Positions 48,000 to 59,764 of a stretch of 64,000 bases of DNA are shown in pieces (the stretch's first letter is position 1; the number at the start of each line of letters is the position of its first letter). Location of the stretch: the NCBI GenBank assembly GCA_025617745.1, contig CM046870.1, positions 6,139,618 to 6,203,617 of the forward strand. The letters are read 5' to 3'. This DNA comes from Heliocidaris erythrogramma. Lineage: Eukaryota > Echinodermata > Echinoidea > Camarodonta > Echinometridae. A model generated the notes under the pieces. The model was not told the DNA's origin and ran no database searches. It was given only the letters and a program-made list of their open reading frames with translations. The translations under genes and the position numbers were made by a program.

Positions 48000-48170
48000 A
48001 GGAAAAATAAATGAGAAATCTCAAAGTCAGAGAGGGAGAGTGCGTGGAAGAGAGAGGGAGAGAGATGGGATGGTAGAGAGAGAGAGACAAAGTGAGAGAT
48101 CGAGAGAGAGAGAGAGAAGAGGAGGAAGTCAAAGGGAAAGCTAGAATAAGAGGGGTTTGTGTGTGTGTGT
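48000..48170. repeat. GA-rich and GT microsatellite
   Basis: GAGAGA tract at about 48030-48120, then GTGTGTGTGTGCGTGC leading into the inverted-pair repeat. Confidence 0.85.
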
Positions 48171-48373
48171 GCGTGCGTTTGTTTAGCATTATGTCCGAGG
48201 ACATTTTCGGACAGAGAACAACAAAAAAATCATGACAACAATGGTCCTCGGAAGCCGGACAATAGTCCTCTAACGTCGAACAATGAATTTATGCCTTATT
48301 CCGTCGACTGTCCGAGGACGAGTAACAATAGAGGAACAATAGTTGTCCTCGGAAGTAAAGCCATGTAAACGTG
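48171..48373 (+). repeat. TCCGAGGAC repeat, copy 1 (inverted partner at 53554)
   Basis: About 200 bp with several TCCGAGGAC / GTCCTCGGA words: ATGTCCGAGGACATTTTCGG, GTCGACTGTCCGAGGACGAG, GTTGTCCTCGGAAGTAAAGC. Flanked by GTGTGT on both sides. Nearly identical in complement to 53554-53752. Confidence 0.92.
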
Positions 48374-48374
48374 G

Positions 48375-48419
<45 letters not shown>

Positions 48420-48929
48420 GTAGAAGAGAACGGTAACATTCGATAGGAGAATTCATTTATCTACAAAACAAATCACTCGCGGTTCGAAGTACATCACAGA
48501 GGACATTCTTTTAATACCGGTTTTCCCACTTCATTTTCACCATATTAGTCATCAATTCACGGATGAAATTGAATGCTACTGTAACTCGATTTTCATTTCC
48601 ATTCGGGGGCACTTGATTTCCCAAGAGTCATTCCCTTTTAAAAGTCGCAAAAAAGATGTATTTGAATTTACGCAAGGAATAAATCATAGCATAGTTTAGT
48701 TATAAAAATTAACATTTTACATTTATACCTGTCCAATCAATTTAACACATGCGCATTAAAATCTACCCCATAGCATTTCTCTGTGTATTTCCAGCATTAA
48801 TGTCCAGTCATTGGAGGGAGCAGCGGCATCACAGAGGATGGAACCATCTATACACATAGTTTGGCCAACTCGGTTTCAGTTGGTCACAACATGTCGCATG
48901 TTCCTTTGTGGCATGCTTGCCTAAAGCCC

Positions 48930-50440
48930 GGCTCACACTCGTTTCCATTGCCTGAGAAGGCAAGGGTCCCTCAAGGGTCCGTATTAGGCCCGATCTTATT
49001 CACTCTTTATACATCTCCATTAGAAAGCATAATTGATACTCATAACATTCATAAGATGTTTTATGCAGATGACACACAACTGTACATTGCATTTAAGAGA
49101 AATGATGTTGTTCATGATATTGCACAAATATCAAATTGTGTGCAATCAGTCACAGAGTGGTCTCAAGTAAATGGGTTAAAGCTCAATGATACTAAGACTG
49201 GTTTTCTTCATGTTTCTTCGCGCCATAAATCAAGCAACCCAATATCAACATTGAACATAAATGGCACTCCTGTTCATGCAACTAAAACATGCAGAAATCT
49301 ATAGGTGTTATTTTTGACGATAAGTTTACATTTGAAAATTTTGCCTCACATAAATGTCGATCAGCATCATTTGGGTTAATATATAAAATTGGTAAAATTC
49401 GAAGTTTTTTAGACAAATCAACCACTGAACGATTAATTCATGCTTTCGTTATGTGCCATTTCGATTTCTGTAATAGTTTGCTTTTGGTCTTCCATCTTCT
49501 CAAATACAAAGATTACAACTCCTTCATAATAAGCCACTTCGGAGATGCAATCTGAGCATGAGCAGATAAAGGTCATCTGTACCAAATTCTAAAACCCACT
49601 GACACTAATATTCGATATGTGCTCATGAATGTCATGTAATCATTATTCAATTATGCACTAATGGTGCATTCCATGATATCCAGGTGGAAGTATTCTTTTT
49701 AAAGGGGGAAACAAAAGCTATTCATGAGGCACCTCTATCACTCCCAGAGCTATTTTTCTGAAGTGCACATAAAGGGACCCTCCATGTCTAAAATATCTGA
49801 GGATATTTGGGGTCATTTGTACCATGCGCTAACCCCGAACTGGCTTATTCGGCAGCGCGACTTGTTACACGGACAAAGAAGTATCAGTCAATATTCTGCA
49901 TTGGTTACCCATTAGGTCTCGTATCCAGTTCAAGATACTTTTATTAACCTAACTATGTTTACAACAGCTAGTTCCATCTTATCTTACTGGATTGTTAACT
50001 CCATATAAACCAGAAATAATGCTACGTTCCAGTGCCAAGTCTCTGCTTTGTGTTCCACAAACCATGACAAAGTCATACGGGGAAAGGTCTTTCTCATACG
50101 CAGCCACTTTTTTGTGGCTTCTAATCCGAAAGCTGCCTTTCCAGCGTCTAGTTCGTGAGATTGTTATGTCTTGTTCGTGAGATTGTTATGTCTTGTTCGT
50201 GAGATTGTTATAATTGCCAGAACAACTCAAAATTATAGGAACCTATGACACCTTCATCAGTACCTTGAAAACGTATTTTTTACCACTTATGAGTAGTCAG
50301 CAACATGAACCCAGTGCATTTTTCCTTTTCTTGTACAAACTTCTCGTTTTCTATTCTTAAAGTGCATAGAGACATGCTATTTTTGCCTATGTGTTATGCG
50401 CTGTATACAAATGTTTAATTATTATTATTATCATTAACCC
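48930..50440 (+). pseudogene. Degraded L2/CR1-like LINE, 3' part of reverse transcriptase
   Basis: Reverse transcriptase remains: VPQGSVLGPILFTLY, then the catalytic FYADDTQLY box (48861 frame), then after a frameshift at about 49300 IGVIFDDKFTFENF and IHAFVMCHFDFCNSLL. Further shifted fragments LHWLPIRSRIQFKILL, LVPSYLTGLLTPYKPE and YGERSFSYAATFLW follow. It ends near CGCTGTATACAAATGTTTAATTATTATTATTA, a typical tail. Multiple frame breaks, a 22-bp triplication at 50150-50213, and no endonuclease domain: an old 5'-truncated copy. Confidence 0.85.
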
Positions 50441-51113
50441 ATACGCAAGTTATCATATGGCAATAACTTTTTGCACGGTCACTCTTTCATGGCGCGCAAA
50501 AGACCGTACAGTATCAGTTACTGACGCGGTCCTTACGTCTATCAAATGACGCCTCGTGTGAGCTGGGCTCAACAAAGCAACATGCGTCATTTTGTTACCT
50601 ACTTCAGCCGAATTGGCCAAACTCTGTGTGTAGATGGCTCTGATTGGGGCGGGGCACCGGTCTTACATTTTGAATAAAATTCCACGCCACCTCTAATGGA
50701 GAGGGTGCATGCGGAAGGGGATGCTATCATCTTCTATTCTTATCCTTTTCACCCTCCCTTTCCTATTCTCTCCTTTTCTCTTTTTCCCACTTTTTTTATC
50801 GTGCCCACCCCCGTGACCCCCGCAGTTAGCTACGTCACTGATGCCTCTGTAGTGAAATCGGCTGACAGAATGACGAAAATAGCGTAGAAACTTCTAGATT
50901 CGGGAATAATTCATGGAATTCAGAATAATAATTAAATCGTGATGTAAAGAATAACCTTATTTATTCACGCACAAAAACCTTATTTGTTTTCACGGAATAC
51001 CAATTAGGCGCGGATTGGACGTTGATAATTACGAGACCGAGATACCTCTCGCGTAATCATGGTAATTAGCAGACGACATCGCTTGGCTCGTTGACTCGCA
51101 AGCTTGATGGATG

Positions 51114-51194
51114 ACGTCACGGTCGCGATTAACATTACGTCACCCGCTGATGGATGGAAAGTGATGACGTCACTCGTCTGGTTGCTACGCCAAC
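51114..51194. promoter_or_regulatory. Cluster of three CRE-like sites plus X-box-like site
   Basis: TGACGTCA at 51112-51119 and 51165-51172, TTACGTCA at 51135-51142, and GTTGCTACGCCAAC (one mismatch to an RFX X-box) at 51181-51194. The surrounding 50.5-51.3 kb is richer in CpG than its neighbours. Candidate promoter or enhancer. No gene start was recognised beside it. Confidence 0.45.
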
Positions 51195-51547
51195 GGGATG
51201 CCCAATTCGATACACGCGGCTTGAGATTAGATATACACTTTGCATAGGGCTTCCAGCTCGGCTACCAGGGACTGGTGCTGCATTACACAACATACAGGGC
51301 GTTTAATATACACGTCAATCCCTTTGGAAGCGAGAGTAATCGAGCAGATAATCAAAAGTTATTGGGTGTGATTATAGAAACAATCAGCTGCTCATATCTG
51401 GTTAGGATGGAGATCGTGAATTGGTTTATTGCATGTCGCTGGAATAATAATCTATTGTAGTAGTGCGTGTGTATTGTTGAGAAATAGTTCATGCTCTGAA
51501 TGTAGGCCTATTGATCGAAAACTTCGATGAAGTAATAGGCTTATAAT

Positions 51548-52085
51548 AATCACGTGATACAGGGGAAATTAAATATAAACCATGTGTGAATATAATCATC
51601 AGAAAGAGATAGTGTAAAACGATGAACGTAAGATACAAAATAGAAAGAAGTATGATAGAGAAAGAAAGAGAACGGCAGATGTTGTTGCAATCAAGCCATC
51701 AAACAGTTCTGTCCGACATAGCAACAATTCATGATTTTTCACGAACATCTAGAAAGTAACTTGAGGCATGGTGATAGATTAATGCAATAGATCAAACCAA
51801 GCCACTTGGAAAAGAGGCGCCATAAATCCGTCTAGTTGGAGGAGTTTTATAGTATTTTATACCATTATTAATTAATATTTTCTTGTTCTATGTACATGTT
51901 GGAGAGGGATACGATGGAGCTCGGCAGAGCATATACCGCAACGATTTTTTTTTTATGTCTAGACTTTTATATCACGTGATGCAAGAGAAATAATTATAAA
52001 CCATGTCTGAATATAATAATCAGAAAGAGATAGTGTAAAAGGGTGAACGGAAGATATAAAAAATAAAGAAAGAAAAATATATAGA
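51548..52085. repeat. Two direct copies of a ~120-bp segment, 420 bp apart
   Basis: ATCACGTGATACAGGGGAAA, TATAAACCATGTGTGAATAT, AGAAAGAGATAGTGTAAAA at 51550-51670 recur as ATCACGTGATGCAAGAGAAA, TATAAACCATGTCTGAATAT, AGAAAGAGATAGTGTAAAA at 51970-52085. Confidence 0.85.
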
Positions 52086-52226
52086 GAGAGAGACCGTTTG
52101 TTATTCATTTTTAACTTTACAGGTGAGCTTACAGTATAATTATACCACCTGATGTACTGACAATAAATCTGTTTACTAAAAATCTTCGTTCCGCGCCTAA
52201 AGATAAGTATTAAGTATTCCATAAAA

Positions 52227-52331
52227 GGATATGGTCAAAGGTCTTTCCAGCACACCGTACAAGAACTTTGGAATAAACTTCCAATTTACATAAATGAAGC
52301 ACCCACATTAGAACAATTTAAGGGCATCTAA
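52227..52331 (+). pseudogene. LINE C-terminal fragment
   Basis: Short open stretch GYGQRSFQHTVQELWNKLPI then YINEAPTLEQFKGI and stop. This is the standard C-terminal end of L2/CR1-like LINE proteins (RSF..A..LWN.LP). No upstream part is attached. Confidence 0.75.
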
Positions 52332-52334
52332 AAA

Positions 52335-53430
52335 AAATGGTAGAGGTTCTGGAAAGAAGCGTCCATATAAATTGAATTCCTCAGCAAACTGCTCTTTTTG
52401 AAATCATTCAACCTTTTCCTATTGCAGGTGTTATGCACTAATGCCAGGTACAATCAAAGGTGAATAGTGATAACAAGAAAGAATTGTCTTCATTTGAGTT
52501 ATGTAGTATTGGAATCCAAGCTTCGTTGGCTTGTAGTATTCTGCCCCTGAAGCTTGGAGATTGAGAAATATGACCTGAAACCAAAATCTACATCATTGAT
52601 TTGTAAACGTCTGTTCAAGATATAACACATCGAATATGGACCGAGATTATACGTGAGTAATGGATTAAATACAATCTCCTTCCTGTTCTTTTTCTTTCAC
52701 TGCATGTGTTAAAATTATTCTGAACCGTATATACTTCAGCCTAATCATACTAAAAAAAAATGGCTTTCTTGCATGCTAGGATTCGTGTCTTCCATAATAC
52801 TGAATTGCTCTTCGTACTATATGTATACAAGGGGGAAAATCTCAAATGAAGCGATAGAGAAAGTCATCTGCACTAAAATCGATTAATACTCATTAGTATG
52901 CAAGTGTTGCCAACACCTAACATTAATTAAATTTTGTTCCAACATTATCATTTGCAACTAAATTAGACTGGTTATTTCATCAAACATTATCTGATAGTTG
53001 TATAAAACTTATTTTCTACTCCTTTTTTTAGAATGACGACACTCCCTAAAAGTTTGGGTTTTTTTTCTTTGCGTGAGTCAGAGTTTACAAAGACTGGCGA
53101 GAATAGCACGTCATCTTTATTTTCAAACAAGACACAAAATCTGGACTCTAATTTCTTGGCATTAAGGCCAGAGATTTCAAGGGCCTTTGTTTTCTTGAGC
53201 TTGATCAGATCACTTTCGTGCCTACGTGTTTAAAATGAGTCACTATTCTGCAGTGTCGTTCGTCTTCTGGTAGTCCCTATTGGTGTGACCGAGATGCTTT
53301 ACTCCCGTGCTCATGACTCACTCTTCTTGCATATAAACTGCTATGACGAAATTTCGCACGAGAGTTTGTAAGGCAATCGGATATACTCTGAATAGGAACG
53401 GGGAAATGCGAATTTTTGCTCTTATTGGGT
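52335..53430. other. Intergenic stretch, no gene seen
   Basis: About 1.1 kb without recognised repeat or coding signal. The open frame at 53033-53233 (ORF-like, Phe/Ser/Leu-rich) has no recognisable domain. Confidence 0.5.
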
Positions 53431-53526
53431 ATCACAGTCATGACAGATTGGGGGGGGGGGGGGGGGGGGAGATAACCGGATCATGCCCAATTAAAAACCC
53501 TGTTGGCATACACACACCCACACGCA

Positions 53527-53529
53527 CCC

Positions 53530-53560
<31 letters not shown>

Positions 53561-53752
53561 ACATGGCTTTACTTCCGAGGACAAGTATTGTTCCTCTATT
53601 GTTACTCGTCCTCGGACAGTCGACGGAATAAGGCATAAATTCATTGTTCGACGTTCGAGGACTATTGTCCGGCTTCCGAGGACCATTGTTGTCATGATTT
53701 TTTTTTTGTTCTCTGTCCGAAAATGTCCTCGGACATAATGCTAAACAAACGC
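53527..53752 (-). repeat. TCCGAGGAC repeat, copy 2, with CA microsatellite
   Basis: Reverse complement of 48171-48373 with only a few differences visible. Preceded by (CA)n at 53527-53554 and followed by GCACACACCCTCACAC words, so both copies sit inside TG/CA microsatellite. Confidence 0.92.
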
Positions 53753-54289
53753 ACACACCCTCACATACATGGACTTGTGCACACACACACAAACACACCC
53801 TCACACACACACTGTGCAGCCTTTAAAAAATGTTGACTCTGAAAATCAACTGAAAAAAATATTTTTTTATTATTCGTGGTTATCAACCTGTTGTCGTTTT
53901 ATTTTGAAAACAAGAGAACTACTTTCTCTGTAATTTCTTTCACACTAATAACTTAGTTAATTATATAAATCTAAATATATCTCTTTTCATCATTTTCTTG
54001 TGTTTCATTCCCTGGTTTTGTTTTTTACTTTCCCCTTTTCTTCGGAACCTTACATTGTGTGTGTTGTATCTTTTTATTTTATATTTGTTTACATAAGATG
54101 TAAATTTGGTTTAATAAGCATGACAAGTGCTGATACAGGGCTCCTCCATCAAGCAGTTACCTTAATTCAAGGGTTAAGTTTTCAAAATAGAACAACAAAT
54201 AAATAAAAATTCATGCCAATCGGAAATATCGAGAAGAAGCGCTGAAAGGATTATCTACTCTGGATATGAACATATTAGACTATAAAAGA

Positions 54290-54395
54290 GAGAGGATGTG
54301 AGAGAAGGGAAGAGATAGAGAAGGGGAGAAAGAGATGGGAGAGAGAAAAGAGATAGAAAGTGAGATAGAGAGAGAGAGAGAGAATGAAAAAAGAT
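54290..54395. repeat. GA-rich tract
   Basis: GAGAGAGAGGATGTG...GAGATAGAGAGAGAGAGAGA; compositional only. Confidence 0.85.
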
Positions 54396-56017
54396 ACTAC
54401 ACATATAAACACAAATAATAAGAAGCAATGACCTTGCAGTTTACATTGTATTTCCATATTTATTTTCAACAGCATCTATATATATCTGAATGGATTATAA
54501 ATACAACCAAACCTGGATATAGTACAAAATTATGTGGAAAGTAACTTTTATCAACACCGTTTATCAACAGGAGAACATTCTAAACAGGTGACATTTAAAT
54601 CAAGTTCTACAAAGGTATTCAAACATACAAACCTGTCCATAAGGGTCATACATTAATACAGTGGCCACTCTCGCAGGGTGGACTACACATTATACACACT
54701 CAGTGTGGCCAATACAAACCAATACTATACAACTATGAATATGAATACATATACGATTAACAGAGTAGTGAATAATGAATTCCCTTTTACCTCATGAAAC
54801 CAATTAAAATATATATTACATTATCAATTTAAGACAGAAAATACATGAACAAAGTATTCTTGAGTTCATACAAGATTATTTCTAAGTATTGGTTCAATAA
54901 TATATACATCGTAACATATAATGTTATTATCAAAGTTGTCAGGAAGTCTATTCTTCAACTCAATTTATCAGTAACATTTTAGAAAAGACTTCAAAGAAAT
55001 CAACTCGAGGGAAATTTCAATTTACCTTATTGTATTGCCTATATAAATCATGTTCGGATTCTATATGTCGCTGTCATGGCCACACATTTCAAAAGGTAAC
55101 AAACAAGGCTATTGAAGTTGGCATGGGTTGATTTCTTGAAAGCCTTTGCGATCGTGTTCAGTACAAACAAGACTAAACTCTCTCAATATGAGAATACATC
55201 TTGGAAGAATTAAATCACCACAATCGATTTACAAGTGAAAGAAACAATATATACTAGAGAAACTCATCGTTTACAATAACGTAATATTGCTCATGATACA
55301 TTAAAAAAATGACATCCAAATACAGGATATTGTTAAGAGCTATATATATTTTGTAGATTGTGCAAAGCACAAAAAACACAGTAAAATGGCATAAAAATGT
55401 AACAAATGTAAGCAGTACGATGGCTTGTACCTCCCAATCCTTTATCAATACATTAGGTTATTGGATGCAGAAAGCCCCTAAAAGCCTAAAAAGTGCCTTT
55501 CATGTGTGAAAACGGAAGATGATTGAACTGTTGAATTGGGCATAAGGTCTATCTTAAAGTTCTTGAAAGGCCATATGGGAGAAAAAACTATTTGTGTGTG
55601 AAAAGTAGTTTGACTCCTATGTTTTCTAATACCTGGTATACCTTACATCATGTGAGTGCGAATGGGAAAGAAATATATCCAAACTGCCTACATATTCCAT
55701 TTTTATAATAAATAACTTGTGGATTGTCATTCCTCTGCATTAATGAAGAGAAAAATACAATTATGCATCGTTCATCTTACTTAATGCATTAAAATCTAGT
55801 CCCTCAGCTGTTTTTGTCAGATTTTCCATTAACACTTCATCATCATCACTTGGGAGTTTTTATTGCAATGACCTTATTCGGTATTCCATTATCGCTGATT
55901 CATTATCACTTGCTGCTATTTCACCCCAAATTAGATCACATACTGAACATTTGAATCAAATTGAATAAAAAGAAATTTATGGGAAGTAAAGTCTTAAAAG
56001 ATGGAACAGGTAGTACA

Positions 56018-56176
56018 TTAACTCTTTATTTGCTACATAAAGAAATCCTAGACTGCCATGTTCTTTGGAGTACTTATATGATAAACATATATACGGTATG
56101 TGAATTCGTGTCAAAAGTCAACTGTAACAGTCAACTGTTTGTTCCAGTGGTCGACTAAAGCGGGGTAAAGGGTTAA
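56018..56176. mobile_element. Possible short piggyBac-type element P6
   Basis: TTAACTCTTTATTTGCTAC at the left and GCGGGGTAAAGGGTTAA at the right, 159 bp with TTAA at both edges. Low information content. Confidence 0.4.
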
Positions 56177-56300
56177 AAACAACTGCATTTGGATTTGCCT
56201 GCAATCTTTGAGTGTTCAATAAATAAAACAGATTTTTTTTTCTAACATGCGAGCGCAAAATTAGTGGAAATAAATACATATCAATTCTTACAAGTATATT

Positions 56301-56386
56301 GTATGATCTGTTGAAAGCCAGAAGGGCACTAATACACTTTAACATAGAATTAATGCCCTTTTACAACTCTCAAGCTCGCACTGTGA
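56301..56386. mobile_element. Hairpin element family H, copy 6 (degraded)
   Basis: GATCTGTTGAAAGCCAGAAG, GGCACTAATAC, loop, GAATTAATGCCCTTTT, then degraded right arm. Only 110 bp from copy 7. Confidence 0.65.
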
Positions 56387-56495
56387 TAAATGGAATGGTA
56401 TCTCAAGTCAACCCACTGGAATTGCAAGTTGTAGCCTTCATGAAAAAGGTTTAGAGAATTGATTGGTGCGGGTGAAATTGATGTGTACATGTACA

Positions 56496-56578
56496 TACCA
56501 TCTTCTGAGAGCTGGAAGGGCATTAACTCTATTTCAAAGTAATGAGTTAATGCCCTTCTGTCTCCGAACAGACAATAT
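56496..56578. mobile_element. Hairpin element family H, copy 7
   Basis: TACCATCTTCTGAGAGCTGG, AAGGGCATTAACTC, loop, GAGTTAATGCCCTTCTGTC, ending CAGACAATAT. Lies in the putative 3' UTR of the RING gene. Confidence 0.8.
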
Positions 56579-56884
56579 CAAGACACACATCAACAAAGAT
56601 TCGGCTACATTCAACGGCAACTATCAAATAACAAAGTTAGAAAAACTTACACAAACTTACATGTATAACTCTTATATCATGATTAACACAAACTCAACAT
56701 ATCATATATAACTCCACAACATACTTCTCAAAACTTTGAAATATACCAGAAGGGTATTAAAAATGATACACCACATATCTTTACACAGTTAGTATTGCAA
56801 ATTCATTGTGTACCAAAAGGCACTCATTAACCATATATCACGTGAAATACCATCTACAAGTATTGCAATATCATACTATCTAAA

Positions 56885-57291
56885 GCCGGCCGCACACTAC
56901 ACGATCAGTCTGCGATCCGATTTCTGAAGAAAATGTCATAGCACTTGATACGAACATTGAAACACAGAAAATCGTTCTGAATAGTCATTTACACAGTAAA
57001 ATCTTAATTACGGTCTATTGCGAGACTTCTGGTTAAGAAGAAAGCCAAAATCGGCTCCAAATTGCAGTGACATCAAAGCAGTCCTACGATCATCTACAAT
57101 TTGAAGCTGATTTGGGCTTTATTCCGGGTAAAAGGCTGACAGCGCATCAAATTCCTAGATTCAATATCCATATTATTGTTCAGAACCTGAATCAGGAAAA
57201 TTTAATTTATGTTTAAATGTCCATATTTTATGCTATTCCGATTTATTTCCAAAATTGGATGGCAGTTGATCGTAGTGTGTGCGGTGGGCAT
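56885..57291. mobile_element. Foldback with GCCGGCCGCACACTAC end
   Basis: Left GCCGGCCGCACACTACACGATC, right complement of GATCGTAGTGTGTGCGGTGGGC. About 400 bp, no coding content. In the putative 3' UTR of the RING gene. Confidence 0.75.
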
Positions 57292-59575
57292 AATTCAATG
57301 TAACCAAACTGAACACAATATTCAATCTAACAAAACACTCGATACTATTAAATCACACTTAACAATGTCTGAAGTTACATGCACATGTATTTCTAGCATT
57401 GATACAAAAAAGGTATAAATATTCTGCACTTGTACATTGTATACAAATCCTACAAATAGAATCAATATTTTCTAAGTAAACTCTGTTTGATGCTTGTTCC
57501 AATTCTTATACATTTAATGCTCACATAAGTAATGCCAGCTTCAAAAAATGATTTTGTAAGGAGATATCCCAGTTTAAATACCCACACTTACACAGGTAAA
57601 AGCAACTAGTGAGTAGATAAAGTAAAAGCACATTTACACAGTGTACATAGTTAAAGTGTACCAATCGCCTAAGAAATAATTTTTGTACAGCTAAATGTAT
57701 AAAATCAACCTCAAAACACTTTACCTGGCCTTCTATGGGTTAACGGTTGAAGAAAATGAAGGAAAACATAAAAACCCCTCGCGCGGAACCCAACTCCGAG
57801 TTCCCGCGCGGGCCATTATTCTACAATTGTGTTGACTATCGGTAGTCTCCTCACAAGTTGCTGTCTTGATCAGCGGGAGTGTATTTCAACTTAATATCTC
57901 TTTATAGAATCAACGTTTGAAGCTCATATTTTGAATATAGTATAGCGACATGGATCCCCTAACATACATGTACAGAGCAAAATATTTTTTTGTGATTGGT
58001 AGACTTTAACAAGTTAACTTCCATACAAGCCCTGATTTGAAATTATTACCCCCCCCCCCCCCCCCCCCCATGATAATCGAATGCATGACTGGTAGGACTC
58101 ATCGTCAATGCCCCATGTGATACCACAACTGTAAATATCATTATCATATCAACAGATAAAATTTACAAGCCTTTATCTTCATCAAAATACCATACTAGCG
58201 AAATCGCATTTGCCCCAAATTATAAACTATTAAATGAAACACTGAATCACGTTAGTTGATAGAATCGTGAATTATTTGTAGGTTTCCAGTTTGAAAGTTT
58301 TTACAATTCTATATTCTGACATGTCCAGCTCCCAATTGTAGAAATTCATTAATATATGATGGCATGCACTTGATAACTTTCAAATTGGATCGAAATATTT
58401 CATATACACTACATCCATGTTTAGTGAAAAAGAAAAATTCTTAATGTAAGACAGAGAGTGAATTTCTTCATCTCATAATGCTAATAAAAATATCCGTACA
58501 ACGTACAAGTGGACACTGCACTGTCTCAGAATAATGATTTCTATAAGTTCCATAACTTAAGATAAAAACTTAAAATGTACTTTGGAATGTTGTCCAGACA
58601 TATCAGTGACAAATGTGTAATTTACTGATTGCAGTAATCACTTTATATGTAAATGTACATTTCAGTGAAATATAGAGGAAACTACATGTACATGTACGCA
58701 ACAGAAAATTTTTAAACATTTTTCTAAACAGCTGGATATCTCCTAAACATCAACACAGTAAAACAGATAAGATCATATTTCCTCGAGATATGAGCAAAAT
58801 TGAAGTACTATTTGATATATATTTCTTTTTAATTGTTGAATTATTGTCTTGAAAAAAAAATGCATTTGAAAGTTTCAGCCAAAGAAAACCATCTGGGTTA
58901 AGTTTTTCTCATTTCCTAAGAGCATTTAGTGAATGTACATAGAAGAGAATTCCAAAATTATGCATACAATTGTTTTGAGAGGGATTGAGAGACCTACTAC
59001 TACAATTGTTGTAATATTTTTGTTTCTTCTATTTTTGGTGTTTTGAAACACTGAACTGATTCTGCTCAAGTTCAAAACCACAAAAGCATTTAGTACTACA
59101 ACCCGACCTTGTTTATGCGGCCACAAGTTGTATGGATTCCTCTAACAACAGGAGGAGATGTCAGTGTGTATACATTATGTACACTGTTCTTTAGTTCATA
59201 TCCGCTAGAAAATATCACTCAAAACTCACTCGTAACTTGCGCAATGTACCCATGATACCATCATAGCAATGGGCATAAACCCTACTGAACTTCATAGAAA
59301 TGCTGTATTTTGAGCAGAACTGTCATATATGGCCAAATCACATATCCGCATTGCTGCCCATCCTGACATGGTAGGATAAACGAGGTCGGGCTGTACTGCT
59401 AATTACAAGTACAGTATATGTACTTGGAAATCTCTTTACACACATATAATAACTTTTCTAACATTTCATAACATTACGTGTTACTCTATGTTAAAGGATA
59501 TGCTCTCAGCAGATGAAGTATTTCTACTGTTTCTTTTTTTGGTAACAGGACTCAAACTGTATTAAAGACCATCCA

Positions 59576-59764
59576 CTATAGAGGCTCTACTACCAGAGTT
59601 TGCTCAAGGTGTTGTATCTTAGAGCGGCAGACGACGCAGCGTAGGGGCAGGAGGCGTTGCGACAATGCCATCTGAATGGTCTTCACGAAGCACTTTCTGC
59701 AGATCACACGATGGGTGCAGGGGTATGTACATATCACTGCTTGTCTCGTCAGGCATACAACACA
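59576..59764 (-). CDS. Last coding exon of a RING-finger protein (probable E3 ubiquitin ligase)
   Basis: On the minus strand a CT-rich tract and TTTTCAG acceptor lead into 62 codons plus TAG, phase 0. The exon holds a whole C3HC4 RING: CVVC, 11 residues, C-T-H, then CRKC, then 20 residues and CVVC (LPLRCVVCRSK). RING domains of this type bind E2 enzymes and make the protein an E3 ligase. Here the domain is at the extreme C-terminus, followed by only 17 residues. I do not recognise the family with certainty. Upstream exons, on the minus strand at higher coordinates, were not found between here and 64,000, so introns may be long. Confidence 0.75.
   Translation of the reverse strand, partial: CVVCLTRQAVICTYPCTHRVICRKCFVKTIQMALSQRLLPLRCVVCRSKIQHLEQTLVVEPL

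Larger units (their letters stand above)
54459..59575 (-). other. Probable 3' UTR of the RING-finger gene
   Basis: Downstream, on the minus strand, of the RING exon stop lies about 5.1 kb of AT-rich DNA without open frames or introns that I can support. A minus-strand AATAAA (TTTATT at 54459-54464) could be the polyadenylation signal. The tract contains hairpin copies 6 and 7, the foldback at 56885, and a poly-C run at 58051. The extent is inference. Confidence 0.35.

Noticed and set aside
53343..53738. 131-residue open frame
   Set aside because: It runs through a poly-G tract, a CA microsatellite and the TCCGAGGAC repeat; no domain.
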